Notes: generated from the sequence alone by a model not told the origin. Counted from the stretch's first letter, positions 42,584 to 51,831 are shown. The stretch: 64,000 nucleotides of DNA from Streptomyces sp. WAC05374 (GCF_004353505.1 NZ_SMNQ01000004.1:363196-427195), one strand, 5' to 3'. Program-made: numbers and translations.

Positions 42584-43777
42584 CTACGGTTCCTGGGTGG
42601 TGGTCGTACGGCCGTTGCGGATGGCCTGGGCGTACCGCTCGTAGCGCTCGTAGCGCTCCAGGCGGCGGCGGTTGGCGCGGCGGAAGCGGCGGGCGACGAG
42701 CCGGGCCAGGTCGGCGGCGCCGACCATGCCGGCCTCGGGCCCGAGCTGGGCCTTGGCGATCCGGGCCTCGGGGCGGTAGCCGCGGCCGGTGAGGTGGCGC
42801 CGGAAGGCGTCCCGGGCGGGGCCGATGAGCAGGTCGTCGGCGGCGCTGACGCCGCCGCCGATGACGAAGCAGGACGGGTCGAGGGCAGCGGCCAGGTTGG
42901 CGATGCCGACGCCGAGCCACTGGCCGATGTCCTGGAACAGCTCGACGCACATCGCGTCGCCCTCGCGGGCGAGCTCGGTGATCAGCGGGCCGGTGATGTC
43001 GGGGACGGAGCCCTTGACGCGCTCGATGATGTTGTACGCGACCGGCGAGTCGGCCGCCGCCAGCTCGCGGGCCTCGCGGACGAGGGCGTTGCCGGAGCTG
43101 TACTGCTCCCAGCAGCCGCGGTTGCCGCACGGGCAGCGGTGGCCGCCGGGCACGACCTGCATGTGGCCGAACTCGCCGGCGACGCCGTACCGGCCCCGCT
43201 TGACCTGCCCGTCCTCCAGGATCGCGCCGCCGATGCCGGTGCCGAGCGTGATCATGACGAGGTGGTCCTCGCCGCGGCCGGCGCCGAAGCGCCACTCCGC
43301 CCAGGCGGCGGTGTTGGCGTCGTTGTCGACCATGACGGGGACGGCGAGCCGGGCCTGGAGGGAGTCGCGCAGCGGCTCGTTGCGCCAGGCCAGGTGGGGG
43401 GCGAACAGGACGCGGCTGCGGTCGGCGTCGACCCAGCCGGCCGCGCCGATGCCGACGGCGTGCACGTCGTGCCGGTCGGAGAGGTCGAGGACCAGCTCGG
43501 TGATGGTGTCCTCGACGACCTTGGCGCTCTTGGACTTGTCCGGCGTCTCGGTCTTGATCTGCTCCAGGATCTGCCCGTCGGCGTCGACGACGCCCGCCAT
43601 CACCTTCGTCCCGCCGATGTCGATGCCGACGGTGGGGACGCGGGGCGCCGTCAGGTGCGAGCGGCGCTCGCGGGCCGAGACGGTGCGCAGGACGGTGGCG
43701 CGTGCGGCGCCGCCGGAGGTCCCCGCCGCGCGAGCCGTGAGAGCTCGGGGGAGGGCGAAGTCGCGGTACGTGCTCAC
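42584..43777 (-). CDS. ROK-family sugar kinase (glucokinase-like)
   Basis: This 397-residue cytoplasmic kinase of the ROK family phosphorylates a hexose with ATP. The phosphate-binding motif is VGIDIGGTKVMAG at about 49-61, the sugar-binding VDNDANTAAWAEW is near 155, and the zinc site is CPCGNRGCWEQ near 215. A 47-residue N-terminal extension without a DNA-binding motif sets it apart from short glucokinases. The C-terminus is basic with RYERYERY. It lies 114 bases downstream of the sugar ABC transporter genes and probably phosphorylates the imported sugar. There is no N-terminal HTH, so it is a kinase, not a repressor. Confidence 0.88.
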   Translation of the reverse strand: MSTYRDFALPRALTARAAGTSGGAARATVLRTVSARERRSHLTAPRVPTVGIDIGGTKVMAGVVDADGQILEQIKTETPDKSKSAKVVEDTITELVLDLSDRHDVHAVGIGAAGWVDADRSRVLFAPHLAWRNEPLRDSLQARLAVPVMVDNDANTAAWAEWRFGAGRGEDHLVMITLGTGIGGAILEDGQVKRGRYGVAGEFGHMQVVPGGHRCPCGNRGCWEQYSSGNALVREARELAAADSPVAYNIIERVKGSVPDITGPLITELAREGDAMCVELFQDIGQWLGVGIANLAAALDPSCFVIGGGVSAADDLLIGPARDAFRRHLTGRGYRPEARIAKAQLGPEAGMVGAADLARLVARRFRRANRRRLERYERYERYAQAIRNGRTTTTQEP

Positions 43778-43823
43778 GAGGCCTGTCGTCCCTGGTCGTG
43801 GGGGGCCGGGCGGTGGGGGGTCC

Positions 43824-43846
43824 GGCGGCGGACGGCGCCCGCCGCC
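43824..43846. terminator. Hairpin between ABC transporter genes and kinase gene
   Basis: GGCGGCG at 43824-43830 pairs with CGCCGCC at 43840-43846 across a 9-base loop. It lies in the 114-bp gap between the transporter ATPase stop and the kinase start and may weaken read-through. No T-tail is present. Confidence 0.35.
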
Positions 43847-43891
43847 CCCGATTCTGCCAGTTGCGGCGCCGGGGGCGGGGGCGCGCCGTGG

Positions 43892-44716
43892 TCAGGGCGC
43901 CGGGGCGGGCGGGACGTCGTGGCCGCCGACGCGGGCCGGGGCGGGGGCCCTTTCCAGCTCGTGGCGGAGGTCCTCGAGCTCGCTGCCGCCCGCCATCTGG
44001 CGGGTGAGTTCGTCGAGCGTGACGGAGTCCTTGGTGTGGCTCGCGGCCATCGCGCCGCGCTTCAGCAGCACGAACCGGTCACCGACCAGATACGCGTGGT
44101 GCGGGTTGTGGGTGATCAACACCACGCCGAGCCCGGCGTCGCGGGCGGCCGCCACGTACTTGAGCACCACGCCGGACTGCTTGACGCCCAGCGCGGCCGT
44201 CGGCTCGTCGAGCACGAGGACCTTGGCGCCGAAGTGGACGGCGCGGGCGATGGCCACGCACTGGCGCTCACCGCCGGACAGGGTGCCGATGGGCTGGTCG
44301 ACGTCCCGCAGGTCGATGCCCATGCGGGCCAGCTCGGCGCGGGTCGTCTCGCGCATGTACGCGACGTCGAGGCGCTTGAAGGGGCCGGCGCCCCTGGTGG
44401 GCTCGGAGCCGAGGAAGAAGTTCCGCCAGACGGGCATGAGCGGGACGACGGCCAGGTCCTGGTAGACGGTGGCGATGCCCCGGTCGAGGGCGTCGCGCGG
44501 GGAGGAGAGGGTGGTCTCCTCGCCCTCGATGCGCAGGGTGCCGGCGTCGTGGCCGTGCAGCCCGGCGATGATCTTGATGAGGGTGGACTTGCCGGCGCCG
44601 TTGTCGCCCAGCACGCAGGAGATCTGCCCGGCGTGGACCTCCAGGGAGACCCCTTCGAGGGCGCGGATGTTGCCGTAGTACTTGCTGACGTGGTCGAGCT
44701 CCACCAGTGCCGTCAC
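43892..44716 (-). CDS. Sugar ABC transporter ATPase, single-domain type
   Basis: This 274-residue ATPase has Walker [11 protein letters not shown] (near 40), signature [14 protein letters not shown] (near 145) and Walker [14 protein letters not shown]. It belongs to the carbohydrate-uptake-2 (ribose/inositol) class. Unlike RbsA, which has two fused ATPase halves of about 500 residues, this is one half, as often in actinomycetes, and should act as a dimer. The last 30 residues are alanine/proline-rich. The GTG start overlaps the permease stop (GTGA) with GGAGG upstream. It powers the importer formed with the permease and two binding proteins. Confidence 0.92.
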   Translation of the reverse strand: MTALVELDHVSKYYGNIRALEGVSLEVHAGQISCVLGDNGAGKSTLIKIIAGLHGHDAGTLRIEGEETTLSSPRDALDRGIATVYQDLAVVPLMPVWRNFFLGSEPTRGAGPFKRLDVAYMRETTRAELARMGIDLRDVDQPIGTLSGGERQCVAIARAVHFGAKVLVLDEPTAALGVKQSGVVLKYVAAARDAGLGVVLITHNPHHAYLVGDRFVLLKRGAMAASHTKDSVTLDELTRQMAGGSELEDLRHELERAPAPARVGGHDVPPAPAP

Positions 44717-45768
44717 TTGGTCGCCTCCGCGCGCTTGCGGACCCAGGCGTTGAGCAGGGTCGCGAGTAGGAGCATCGCCCCGAGGAAGAACTTGAACCAG
44801 TCCGGGTTCCACTCGGCGTAGACGATGCCCTTGCTGGTCATGCCGAAGATGAACGCGCCGACCGCCGAGCCGATGGCGGAGCCGTACCCGCCGGTGATCA
44901 GGCAGCCGCCGATCACGGCGGCGATGATGTAGATCAGCTCGTTGCCGACACCCTCGCCGGACTGGACGACGTCGAACGAGAACAGCAGGTGCTGGCCCGA
45001 CACCCAGGCGCAGAAGGCCACGCCCATGTAGAGGCCGGTCTTCGTGGCGCGCACCGGGACGCCCACCGCGCGGGCCGCGTCGGCGCCGCCGCCCACCGCG
45101 AAGATCCAGTTGCCGAACCGGGTGCGCAGCAGGACCCAGGTGGCGAGGGCCACCAGGGCGAACCACCACAGGATGGTGACCTTGACGTCGACGCCGCCCA
45201 GGGAGAACTGGGAGGCGAACAGGGCGCGGGCGGAGGCGAAGCCCTCCATGTCGGCGATGGTCTTCGTCGACACCGTGCCGCTGATCAGCTTGGTCAGGCC
45301 CAGGTTCAGGCCGGTCAGCATCAGGAACGTACCGAGCGTGATGATGAAGCTCGGCAGCCTCGTACGGGTCAGCATGACGCCGTTGAAGGCGCCGACGGCG
45401 AGCGTGACCAGGAGCGACACGCCGACGCCGACCCAGACGTTGGCCGTCATCTGGTAGCTGAACATCGAGGAGATCAGCGCGGAGCTGGTCACCAGCACAC
45501 CGGCCGACAGGTCGAACTCGCCGCCGATCATCAGCAGCGCGACGGGGACGGCCATGATGCCGATCGTCGAGGCGGCGTAGAGGACCGTGCCGAAGCTGGA
45601 GGCGCGCAGGAAGCTGTCGGCGACGAGGGAGAAGAAGAGGAAGACGGCGACGGCGCCGACGACGGAGCCGAGCTCGGGGCGGCCGAGGAGCGTGCGCAGC
45701 GGTGAGGTGCGCAGCAGGCGCTCGTCGGCGGGGGCGCCGTCCTTCACGGGTGGTGCGGTCGCGGTCAT
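44713..45768 (-). CDS. Sugar ABC transporter permease
   Basis: This 351-residue inner-membrane protein with about eight to ten helices belongs to the ribose/inositol-type (BPD_transp_2) permeases. Typical elements are [16 protein letters not shown] near 85, [19 protein letters not shown] near 140 and the [13 protein letters not shown] region near 310. It would form a homodimeric pore. Its ATG overlaps the stop of the second binding-protein gene (ATGA), and its stop overlaps the ATPase start. The polyol inositol or a pentose is the likely substrate given the neighbouring inositol dehydrogenase. Confidence 0.92.
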   Translation of the reverse strand: MTATAPPVKDGAPADERLLRTSPLRTLLGRPELGSVVGAVAVFLFFSLVADSFLRASSFGTVLYAASTIGIMAVPVALLMIGGEFDLSAGVLVTSSALISSMFSYQMTANVWVGVGVSLLVTLAVGAFNGVMLTRTRLPSFIITLGTFLMLTGLNLGLTKLISGTVSTKTIADMEGFASARALFASQFSLGGVDVKVTILWWFALVALATWVLLRTRFGNWIFAVGGGADAARAVGVPVRATKTGLYMGVAFCAWVSGQHLLFSFDVVQSGEGVGNELIYIIAAVIGGCLITGGYGSAIGSAVGAFIFGMTSKGIVYAEWNPDWFKFFLGAMLLLATLLNAWVRKRAEATK

Positions 45769-46790
45769 CGGGTTCCTCGCTCCGTGAATTCCGTCAGCTT
45801 GGCGGCGTCCTTCTCGGTGATGATCTGCGGCCCGGTGAGCACGGGCCTGCCGCCGCCCAGGACGTCGGCGTTGTAGCGGTACAGCCACAGCAGGTCGACC
45901 GCCTCGTACCCCTGGAGGTAGGGCTGCTGGTCGACGGCGAAGCCGAGCTGCTTGCTCCGCAGCCCGGCGGCCACCTTGGCGTTGAGGTCGAAGGTGTCGA
46001 TCTCGGCGCCGGACCCGGCGGTCCTCTTCGCCTGGACGGCGGCGTCGGCGAACGGCGCGCCGAGGGTGACGACGGCGTCGATGGACCGGTCGGTCTGGAG
46101 CTTCGCCTCGATGGACGCCTGGACGTCGGGCATGTTGGTGCCGTCGACGTACAGGTTCTGGACGTCGCCGCCGAAGGTCCTGGCCACTCCGGCGCAGCGC
46201 TGCTCGTGGCCGACGTTGCCCTGCTCGTGCAGGACGCACAGGGCCTTCTTGCGGCCCCGCTCGTCGAGCTCGTCGCCGACGGCCTCGCCGGCGATGGTCT
46301 CGTCCTGGCCGATGTGGGCGAGGGCGCCGAAGGCCTTGGACTGCTGTGAGCCGCTGTTGACGGTGATGACGGGGATGCCCGCCTTGACGGCCCGGGCGAC
46401 GGACGCCTTCATGGCGTCGGGCTTGGCGAGGGTGACGATCAGGCCGTCGACCTTCTTGTCGATGTAGGAGTCGACGAGCTGCGCCTGCTGCTGGCCCTCG
46501 TCGCTGTGGGCGTAGAGGAAGTTGATGTTGTCCTTGGCGGCGGCCTGCTTGGCGCCGTTCTGGACGATGTCCCAGAAGGTGTCGCCGTCTCCGGAGTGGG
46601 TGACCATGGCGATGGTCCACCTCGGGGTGTTCACGGCGGCCCGGCCCTCGGCGGCGGCCGCCTTGCGGGCGTCCTCGGCGCGCTTGCCGCCGGTGGCGCT
46701 GCACCCGGCCACCGTCCCCGCGAGGCAGACCCCGAGCACCGTCGCCAGCACCGCGCGCAGCGCGCGTACCCCTGTCCGAACCCTTGCCAC
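45765..46790 (-). CDS. Sugar-binding lipoprotein of ABC transporter, second copy
   Basis: This 341-residue periplasmic-binding-type protein (peripla_BP_4/RbsB fold) has a lipoprotein signal ending at VAGC (Cys30). Residues about 55-340 give two Rossmann lobes: [19 protein letters not shown], then [18 protein letters not shown], and [13 protein letters not shown]. It is a close paralogue of the neighbouring gene at 46862-47866, with one exact 64-bp DNA match. The GTG at 46790 is chosen for the signal peptide; an ATG 54 bases upstream is also open. It overlaps the permease start. Two binding proteins on one transporter may broaden ligand range. Confidence 0.9.
   Translation of the reverse strand: MARVRTGVRALRAVLATVLGVCLAGTVAGCSATGGKRAEDARKAAAAEGRAAVNTPRWTIAMVTHSGDGDTFWDIVQNGAKQAAAKDNINFLYAHSDEGQQQAQLVDSYIDKKVDGLIVTLAKPDAMKASVARAVKAGIPVITVNSGSQQSKAFGALAHIGQDETIAGEAVGDELDERGRKKALCVLHEQGNVGHEQRCAGVARTFGGDVQNLYVDGTNMPDVQASIEAKLQTDRSIDAVVTLGAPFADAAVQAKRTAGSGAEIDTFDLNAKVAAGLRSKQLGFAVDQQPYLQGYEAVDLLWLYRYNADVLGGGRPVLTGPQIITEKDAAKLTEFTERGTR
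45883..45946. repeat. 64-bp exact repeat, copy in second binding-protein gene
   Basis: This stretch is identical, base for base, to 46980-47043 in the neighbouring paralogue, including third codon positions, while the flanks differ. It encodes the [18 protein letters not shown] region. Confidence 0.85.
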
Positions 46791-46861
46791 GACGCCGTGC
46801 CCTTCTTGCCGTCCTGCTCGCTGTACCGGCCAAGTATCGGTCATGGTGATGTGCCCGGATT

Positions 46862-47866
46862 TCATCGGGTACCGCGGGCGGTCAGTTCCTCGAGGACGGG
46901 TACGTCCTTCCCGGTGACGAGGGCGGGGCCGGTGAGGACCTGCTTGCCGCCGCCGAGGACGTTGAGGTTGTCCTTGTGGAGCCACAGCAGGTCGACCGCC
47001 TCGTACCCCTGGAGGTAGGGCTGCTGGTCGACGGCGAAGCCGATCTGCCCGGCCTTGAGCTGGGCGACGACGGCGGCGTTGAGGTCGAAGGTGTCGATCT
47101 CGGCGTCGGAGCCGGCGCTCTGCCGGGCCTTGACCGAGGCGGCGGCGAACGGGGCGCCGAGGGTGACGACGGCGTCGATGTCCTTGGCGCTCTGGAGCTT
47201 GGCCTCGATGGAGGAGGTCGCGGCGGGCATGTTGGTGCCCTCGACGTTGAGGTTCTCGACGGTGCCCTTGAAGGTCTTCCTGACCCCGGCGCAGCGCTCC
47301 TCGAGGGAAACGTTTCCCTGCTCGTGGATCACGCAGAGCGCCTTCTTCTTCCCGCGTGCGGTCAGCTCCTCGCCGACGGCCTCGCCGGCCACGGCCTCGT
47401 CCTGGCCGATGTGGCTGAGCGCCCCGAAGGCCCTGGAGTGCTGCCCGCCGGAGTTGATCGTCACGACCGGGATGCCCGCGGCCACCGCCTTGGCGACGGA
47501 CGCCTTGACGGCCTCGGGCTTGGCGAGGGTGACGATCAGGCCGTCGACCTTCTTCGCGACGTACGAGTCGATGAGGGCGGCCTGCTCCTTGCCCTCCTTG
47601 TGGGCGGCGTAGAGGAACTCGACGTTGTCCTTGGCGGCGGCGGTCTTGGCGCCGCTCTGGACGATGTCCCAGAAGGTGTCTCCCTCGCCGGAGTGGGTGA
47701 CCATCGCGACGGTCATACGGGCGGTGGCGGCGGGTTTGCCGCCGCCGGACGCGCCCGGGGGCCTGTCCTCGGAGTCCTTGCCGCCCGAGCTGCTGCATCC
47801 GGCGGCGGTGACGGTGAGTGCGACTGCGGTCAGCAGGGCCGCTGCCGCCGTACGGGTGGTACGCAT
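46862..47866 (-). CDS. Sugar-binding lipoprotein of ABC transporter, first copy
   Basis: This 334-residue lipoprotein, with lipobox at TAAGC (Cys24), has the same RbsB-like fold as its downstream paralogue; [20 protein letters not shown] and [15 protein letters not shown] are nearly shared. A glycine/proline-rich stalk at about 26-47 spaces the domain from the membrane. It is the first gene of the transporter operon and has its own promoter with an operator-like element just upstream. The ATG at 47866 follows AAGGCGG by about ten bases. It probably binds inositol or a related sugar outside the membrane and delivers it to the permease. Confidence 0.92.
   Translation of the reverse strand: MRTTRTAAAALLTAVALTVTAAGCSSSGGKDSEDRPPGASGGGKPAATARMTVAMVTHSGEGDTFWDIVQSGAKTAAAKDNVEFLYAAHKEGKEQAALIDSYVAKKVDGLIVTLAKPEAVKASVAKAVAAGIPVVTINSGGQHSRAFGALSHIGQDEAVAGEAVGEELTARGKKKALCVIHEQGNVSLEERCAGVRKTFKGTVENLNVEGTNMPAATSSIEAKLQSAKDIDAVVTLGAPFAAASVKARQSAGSDAEIDTFDLNAAVVAQLKAGQIGFAVDQQPYLQGYEAVDLLWLHKDNLNVLGGGKQVLTGPALVTGKDVPVLEELTARGTR
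46980..47043. repeat. 64-bp exact repeat, copy in first binding-protein gene
   Basis: Partner of 45883-45946, about 1.1 kb apart in the same orientation. Recombination between them would fuse the two genes in frame and delete one. Confidence 0.85.
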
Positions 47867-47914
47867 CGTGGTCCGCCTTGTCTCCCCGGCGCCGCCCGAT
47901 TGCGGCTGGGTGAG

Positions 47915-47960
47915 TTTCTACGGGGGCGGGGCGGACCCGTCAATACTTTGTCCGAACATT
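47915..47960 (-). promoter_or_regulatory. Promoter of the sugar transporter operon with operator element
   Basis: On the minus strand TTGACG (47943-47938), 17 bases, then TAGAAA (47920-47915) is a good promoter. GGACAAA ends three bases before the -35, within TGTTCGGACAAAG. The same GGACAAA-N3-TTGAC block precedes the inositol dehydrogenase gene, so the GntR regulator between them probably binds both. Confidence 0.55.
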
Positions 47961-47981
47961 CTTACGCGGCGCGGCGGGGCA

Positions 47982-48764
47982 TCAGGGCCGCACCAGGAGC
48001 TGGAACTCGAAGGCGTACCGCGACGCCCGGTAGATGTGCGAGCCGAACTCCACCGCCCGGCCGGTGTCGTCGAAGGTGGTCCGCTCCATCGTCAGCAGCG
48101 GGGCGCCCGCCTCCTCGGTGAGCAGCTCCGCCTCCGGGCCCGTCGCCGCCCGCGCCCCGACCGACTGGCGGGCACTGTGCAGGGTGATGCCCGCGCCCCG
48201 CATCATCCGGTACAGACCGGTGCCCTCCAGCAGCTCGGTGTCCAGGTCCAGCAGGCCGGGCGGCAGGTGGTTGCGCAGCCGGGCCATGGGCTCCCCGTGC
48301 GCGAACCGCAGCCGCTCCACGAACCGGACGTCGGCACCCTCCGGCACGCCCAGGGCGGCGGCGACCTCGGCGGACGCCGGCTCCACGCGGTTGGCCAGGA
48401 CGGTGGTGGCGGGACGCTGGCCGGCCGCCTCCAGGTCGTCGTACAGGCTGCTGAGCTCCAGCGGGCGCTTGACCTGGCTGTGCACCACCTGGGTGCCGAC
48501 GCCCCGGCGGCGCACCAGCAGCCCCTTGTCGACGAGGGACTGGATGGCCTGGCGGACGGTCGGCCGGGACAGGCCGAGCCGGCCGGCCAGCTCGATCTCG
48601 TTGCCGAGGAGGCTGCCCGGGGTGAGCGTCCCGCGCTCGATGGCCGCCTCGAGCTGCTGGGAGAGCTGGAAGTAGAGCGGGACCGGGCTGGTGCGGTCCA
48701 CGCTCAGCGGGAGCCGCACGACGGGGTCGGTCTCTTCTCTGGCTGCTCGGGTCTGCTTGGGCAC
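47982..48764 (-). CDS. GntR-family regulator, HutC/UTRA type
   Basis: This 260-residue regulator has an N-terminal winged helix (about 22-95, with LAGRLGLSRPTVRQAIQSLVDKG) and a C-terminal UTRA ligand domain (about 105-255, ending SHIYRASRYAFEFQ). UTRA proteins respond to sugar phosphates, amino acids or polyols. The GTG at 48764 gives the full N-terminus. It lies between the sugar transporter operon and the divergent inositol dehydrogenase; both promoters share an operator-like element. It is the natural candidate repressor of both and perhaps of itself. Confidence 0.92.
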   Translation of the reverse strand: MPKQTRAAREETDPVVRLPLSVDRTSPVPLYFQLSQQLEAAIERGTLTPGSLLGNEIELAGRLGLSRPTVRQAIQSLVDKGLLVRRRGVGTQVVHSQVKRPLELSSLYDDLEAAGQRPATTVLANRVEPASAEVAAALGVPEGADVRFVERLRFAHGEPMARLRNHLPPGLLDLDTELLEGTGLYRMMRGAGITLHSARQSVGARAATGPEAELLTEEAGAPLLTMERTTFDDTGRAVEFGSHIYRASRYAFEFQLLVRP

Positions 48765-48813
48765 GCGCCGAGCCTATCCAGAGGAAATGATGACGGGAAG
48801 TTGTGAAGTCATG

Positions 48814-48835
48814 TTGTCAGGACAAACGCTTGACA
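48814..48835 (+). promoter_or_regulatory. Operator and -35 region of the inositol dehydrogenase gene
   Basis: TTGTCAGGACAA (48814-48825) has inverted arms TTGTC/GACAA around AG. Three bases after GGACAAA begins a consensus -35, TTGACA (48830-48835). The -10 is poor (CCACCT or CACCTT), suggesting an activated or weak promoter. Confidence 0.5.
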
Positions 48836-48866
48836 GGGCGACGGCGGCGGCACCACCTTGGGGGCC

Positions 48867-49874
48867 ATGCGCATCGGACTCATCGGAACGGGACGTATCG
48901 GGAGCTTCCACGCGGGCGTGCTCAGCCGCCACCCGGAGGTGGGGGCTCTCGTGGTCGCCGACGCCGACCCCGGCCGGGCGGCCCAGGTCGCCGAACTCAC
49001 CGGCGGCACGGCCGCGCCGACCGTCGACGACGTCTTCGCCTGGGGCGTGGACGCCGTGGTCATCGCCTCGGCGACCTCCTCCCACGCCGAGCTGATCGCC
49101 CGCGCCGCCCGCGCGGGCCTGCCCACCTTCTGCGAGAAACCCATCGCCCTCGACCTGGCCGGCACCCTCGGCGCGCTCCGCGAGGTCGCGGCCGCCGGCA
49201 ACCAGCTCCAGCTCGGCTTCATGCGCCGCTTCGACGCCGGCTACCGGGCCGCCCGCGACGCCGTCCGCTCCGGGCGCGTGGGCCGGCTGCACACCGTCCG
49301 GGCCATCACCTCCGACCCGGCCCCGCCGCCCGCGGCCTACCTCCCGCTCTCCGGCGGCCTCTACCGCGACTGCCTGGTCCACGACTTCGACATCCTGCGC
49401 TGGGTCACCGGCCGCGAGGTCACCGAGGTGTACGCGGCCGGCTCGGACGGCGGCCCCGCCATGTTCCGCGAGGCGGGCGACGTGGACACGGCGGCGGCCC
49501 TGCTCACCCTCGACGACGGCACCCTCGCCACGGCGACGGCCACCCGCTGCAACGGCGCCGGGTACGACGTACGGATGGAGCTGGCGGGCGAGCTCGACCA
49601 GATCGCGGTGGGCCTGGACGACCGCACGCCGATCACGTCCACCGAACCGCTCGGCCCTCCCCCGGCGGACAAGCCGTGGCCGGGCTTCCTGGAGCGGTTC
49701 GCCCCGGCGTACGAGGCCGAGCTCGACGCCTTCGTCCACCTGGCGCGCGGCGAGCTGGCCAACCCCTGCGACGGCCGCGAGGCCCTCCAGGCCCTGCGGG
49801 TGGCCGAGGCGTGCGAGCTGTCGCGCCGGGAGCGCCGCCCGGTGCGGCTGGACGAGGTGCCGTCAGCCCTCTGA
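48867..49874 (+). CDS. iolG: Inositol 2-dehydrogenase (Gfo/Idh/MocA family)
   Basis: This 335-residue NAD-dependent oxidoreductase oxidises myo-inositol (or a close polyol) to 2-keto-inositol. The N-terminal NAD fold starts MRIGLIGTGRIGSFHAGVL. The catalytic lysine is in FCEKPIALD near 95, and the substrate-binding DCLVHDFDILRWVTG is near 170. Length fits IolG. It stands alone, divergent from the GntR gene; no other iol catabolic gene is present in the window. The ligand could also be scyllo-inositol or a sugar, as the family is broad. Confidence 0.85.
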   Translation: MRIGLIGTGRIGSFHAGVLSRHPEVGALVVADADPGRAAQVAELTGGTAAPTVDDVFAWGVDAVVIASATSSHAELIARAARAGLPTFCEKPIALDLAGTLGALREVAAAGNQLQLGFMRRFDAGYRAARDAVRSGRVGRLHTVRAITSDPAPPPAAYLPLSGGLYRDCLVHDFDILRWVTGREVTEVYAAGSDGGPAMFREAGDVDTAAALLTLDDGTLATATATRCNGAGYDVRMELAGELDQIAVGLDDRTPITSTEPLGPPPADKPWPGFLERFAPAYEAELDAFVHLARGELANPCDGREALQALRVAEACELSRRERRPVRLDEVPSAL

Positions 49875-49962
49875 CGCCCCGGGTGCCGGCGAGCCGGCTG
49901 AAGGGCCGGCCGCCGGGGACTGGCGGGCGAGGTGCGTACAGGAGCCGCTCACCGCCCGGCGG

Positions 49963-51141
49963 TCACCACCGGACGGGAAGGCGGCGGGTGCCCCGTATGA
50001 GGAGGCCGGGCAGCCAGTCCGGCGGACCTGCGTCGGGGTCGAGGGACAGCGTGGGGAAGCGTTCCAGCAGGGCGCGCACCGCGATCCGGCCCTCCAGGCG
50101 GGCCAGCGGGGCGCCGAGGCAGTAGTGGATGCCGTGGCCGAAGGCCAGGTGCCCGGCGGTGTCGCGGCGGATGTCGAAGCGGTCCGGGTCCGGGAACCTG
50201 GCCGGGTCCCGGTCGCCCGCGCCGAGGCCGACCAGGACGGTGGCACCGCGCGGGATCACCACGTCCGCGACGGGGACCGGTTCGCGGGCGAACCGGACCG
50301 TGGCCGTCTCGACCGGGCCGTCGTAGCGCAGCATCTCCTCCACCGCCCCGTCCAGCAGGCCCATGTCGGCGCGCAGGGCGGCGAGCTGGTCCGGGTGACC
50401 GAGCAGCGCCCGGACGCCGTTGGCGATGAGGTTGACCGTGGTCTCGTGCCCGGCGATGAGCAACAGGTACGCCATGGCGCGCAGTTCGGCGGCCGACAGC
50501 TTGTCGCCGTCCTCCGCGCTGGTGCGCAGCAGCGCCGAGAGCAGGTCGTCGGCGGGGCCTGCGCACCGCTTGTCCTCGATCAGCTCGTCCAGGTACCGCG
50601 CCAGGGCGTGCACGGCCTCGCTCTCCGCCTCGGCGCTCGTCGGCGCCACGACCTCGGTGGACCAGGCGCGGAAGGAGTCCCGGTCGCCGGCGGGCACACC
50701 GAGCAGTTCGCAGATCACGGTGATGGGCAGCGGGAAGGCGAGCGCGGCCACCAGGTCGGCCCGGCCGTGCGGTGCCATGGCGTCGATCAGCTCGTCCGTG
50801 ATGCGCTGGACGCGCGGGCGCAGGGCCTCCACGCGCCGCCCGGTGAACTCGCCGGCGACCAGCTTGCGCAGCCGGGTGTGGTCGGGCGGGTCGAGGACCA
50901 GCAGGTTGGGGCCGATGACCTGTTCGTCGAGCATCTGGAACCCGGCCGTGGCGGGCGACTTGGACAGCCGGGGGTCGGCGAGCGCGGCGCGCGCCTCCCC
51001 GTGGCCGACGATCAGCCAGGCCTCGCTGTCCTTGGTCGTGCGCACATGGTGGACGGGTCCGTTCTCGCGGAGTTTCGCGTAGTACGGGTAGGGGTCGGCG
51101 GTGAACTCCTCGCCGTACGCGCTCAGATCAACCGTGGCCAT
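49963..51141 (-). CDS. Cytochrome P450, CYP107-like
   Basis: This 392-residue soluble P450 has AGHETT in the I-helix (about 235), EEMLRYDGP giving ExxR with the following Arg, and FGHGIHYCLGAPLAR with haem ligand Cys341. The start PYPYYAKLRENGPVHHV is typical of the CYP107 group, which hydroxylates macrolides and other natural products or fatty acids. Like the first P450, it has no ferredoxin gene beside it. It lies 10 bases downstream of the two-component response regulator on the same strand, so it may be in that transcript. The substrate is unknown. Confidence 0.93.
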   Translation of the reverse strand: MATVDLSAYGEEFTADPYPYYAKLRENGPVHHVRTTKDSEAWLIVGHGEARAALADPRLSKSPATAGFQMLDEQVIGPNLLVLDPPDHTRLRKLVAGEFTGRRVEALRPRVQRITDELIDAMAPHGRADLVAALAFPLPITVICELLGVPAGDRDSFRAWSTEVVAPTSAEAESEAVHALARYLDELIEDKRCAGPADDLLSALLRTSAEDGDKLSAAELRAMAYLLLIAGHETTVNLIANGVRALLGHPDQLAALRADMGLLDGAVEEMLRYDGPVETATVRFAREPVPVADVVIPRGATVLVGLGAGDRDPARFPDPDRFDIRRDTAGHLAFGHGIHYCLGAPLARLEGRIAVRALLERFPTLSLDPDAGPPDWLPGLLIRGTRRLPVRW

Positions 51142-51150
51142 CGGTCCACC

Positions 51151-51831
51151 CTATGTGGCGTCCTCCCCGTCGAGCAGCCCGGAGTCGTGGACCAGCAGCG
51201 CTATTTGGACACGGTTGTTGAAGCCGAGTCTGGCGAGGACGCGGGAGACGTGGGTCTTGACGGTCGGGACGCTCATGTAGAGGCGGGCGGCGATCTCGGC
51301 GTTGGAGTGGCCCCGGCCGATGGCGAGGGCCACCTCCCGCTCACGTTCGGCGAGCGTGTCCAGGCGTGCGGCGGCCGTGGCGCGGCGGGTGGTGGCCGCG
51401 CGGTCGGGGTGCCCGGCCACATGGGTCATGAGCTGGCGGGTGACGGCCGGGGAGAGGACCGGGTCGCCGGCCGCCACCCGCCGTACGGCGTCGACGATCC
51501 GGGCGGGCGGGGTGTCCTTCAGGACGAACCCGGCGGCGCCGGCCCGCAGGGCGCGCAGCACCTGCTCGTCGGCGTGGAACGTGGTGAGGACGACGACGTC
51601 GGGGGCGCCGGGGCGGGCGCGGAGCCGTTCGGTGGCGGTGAGGCCGTCCACGTGCGGCATGCGGATGTCCATGAGGACGACGTCGGGCGCGGCCCGGTCC
51701 ACGAGCGCGGGGACGTCGGCGCCGTCGGCCGCCTCCCCGACGATCTCGATGTCGTCGGCGCCGCCGAGCATGAAGGTGAGTCCCGCGCGCACGAGGGGGT
51801 CGTCGTCGACGATGAGCAGCCGGATGGTCAT
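51151..51831 (-). CDS. NarL/LuxR-type response regulator
   Basis: This 226-residue regulator has a receiver domain (1-120; phosphorylated Asp55 in VVLMDIRMP, with switch Thr and Lys in VVLTTFHADEQ and VLKDT) and a LuxR helix-turn-helix (about 160-220, EREREVALAIGRGHSNAEIA). It is the partner of the histidine kinase whose stop overlaps its start (ATGA). The P450 gene follows after only 10 bases and may be a target or part of the operon. The signal is unknown. Confidence 0.93.
   Translation of the reverse strand: MTIRLLIVDDDPLVRAGLTFMLGGADDIEIVGEAADGADVPALVDRAAPDVVLMDIRMPHVDGLTATERLRARPGAPDVVVLTTFHADEQVLRALRAGAAGFVLKDTPPARIVDAVRRVAAGDPVLSPAVTRQLMTHVAGHPDRAATTRRATAAARLDTLAEREREVALAIGRGHSNAEIAARLYMSVPTVKTHVSRVLARLGFNNRVQIALLVHDSGLLDGEDAT

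Noticed and set aside
42584..43777. ROK-family transcriptional repressor
   Set aside because: The 47-residue extension before the ATP motif has no helix-turn-helix, so it is a kinase only.
5705..51141. Natural-product gene cluster suggested by two P450 genes
   Set aside because: No polyketide synthase, NRPS, terpene synthase or other core enzyme is present, and the P450 genes are 43 kb apart among catabolic genes.
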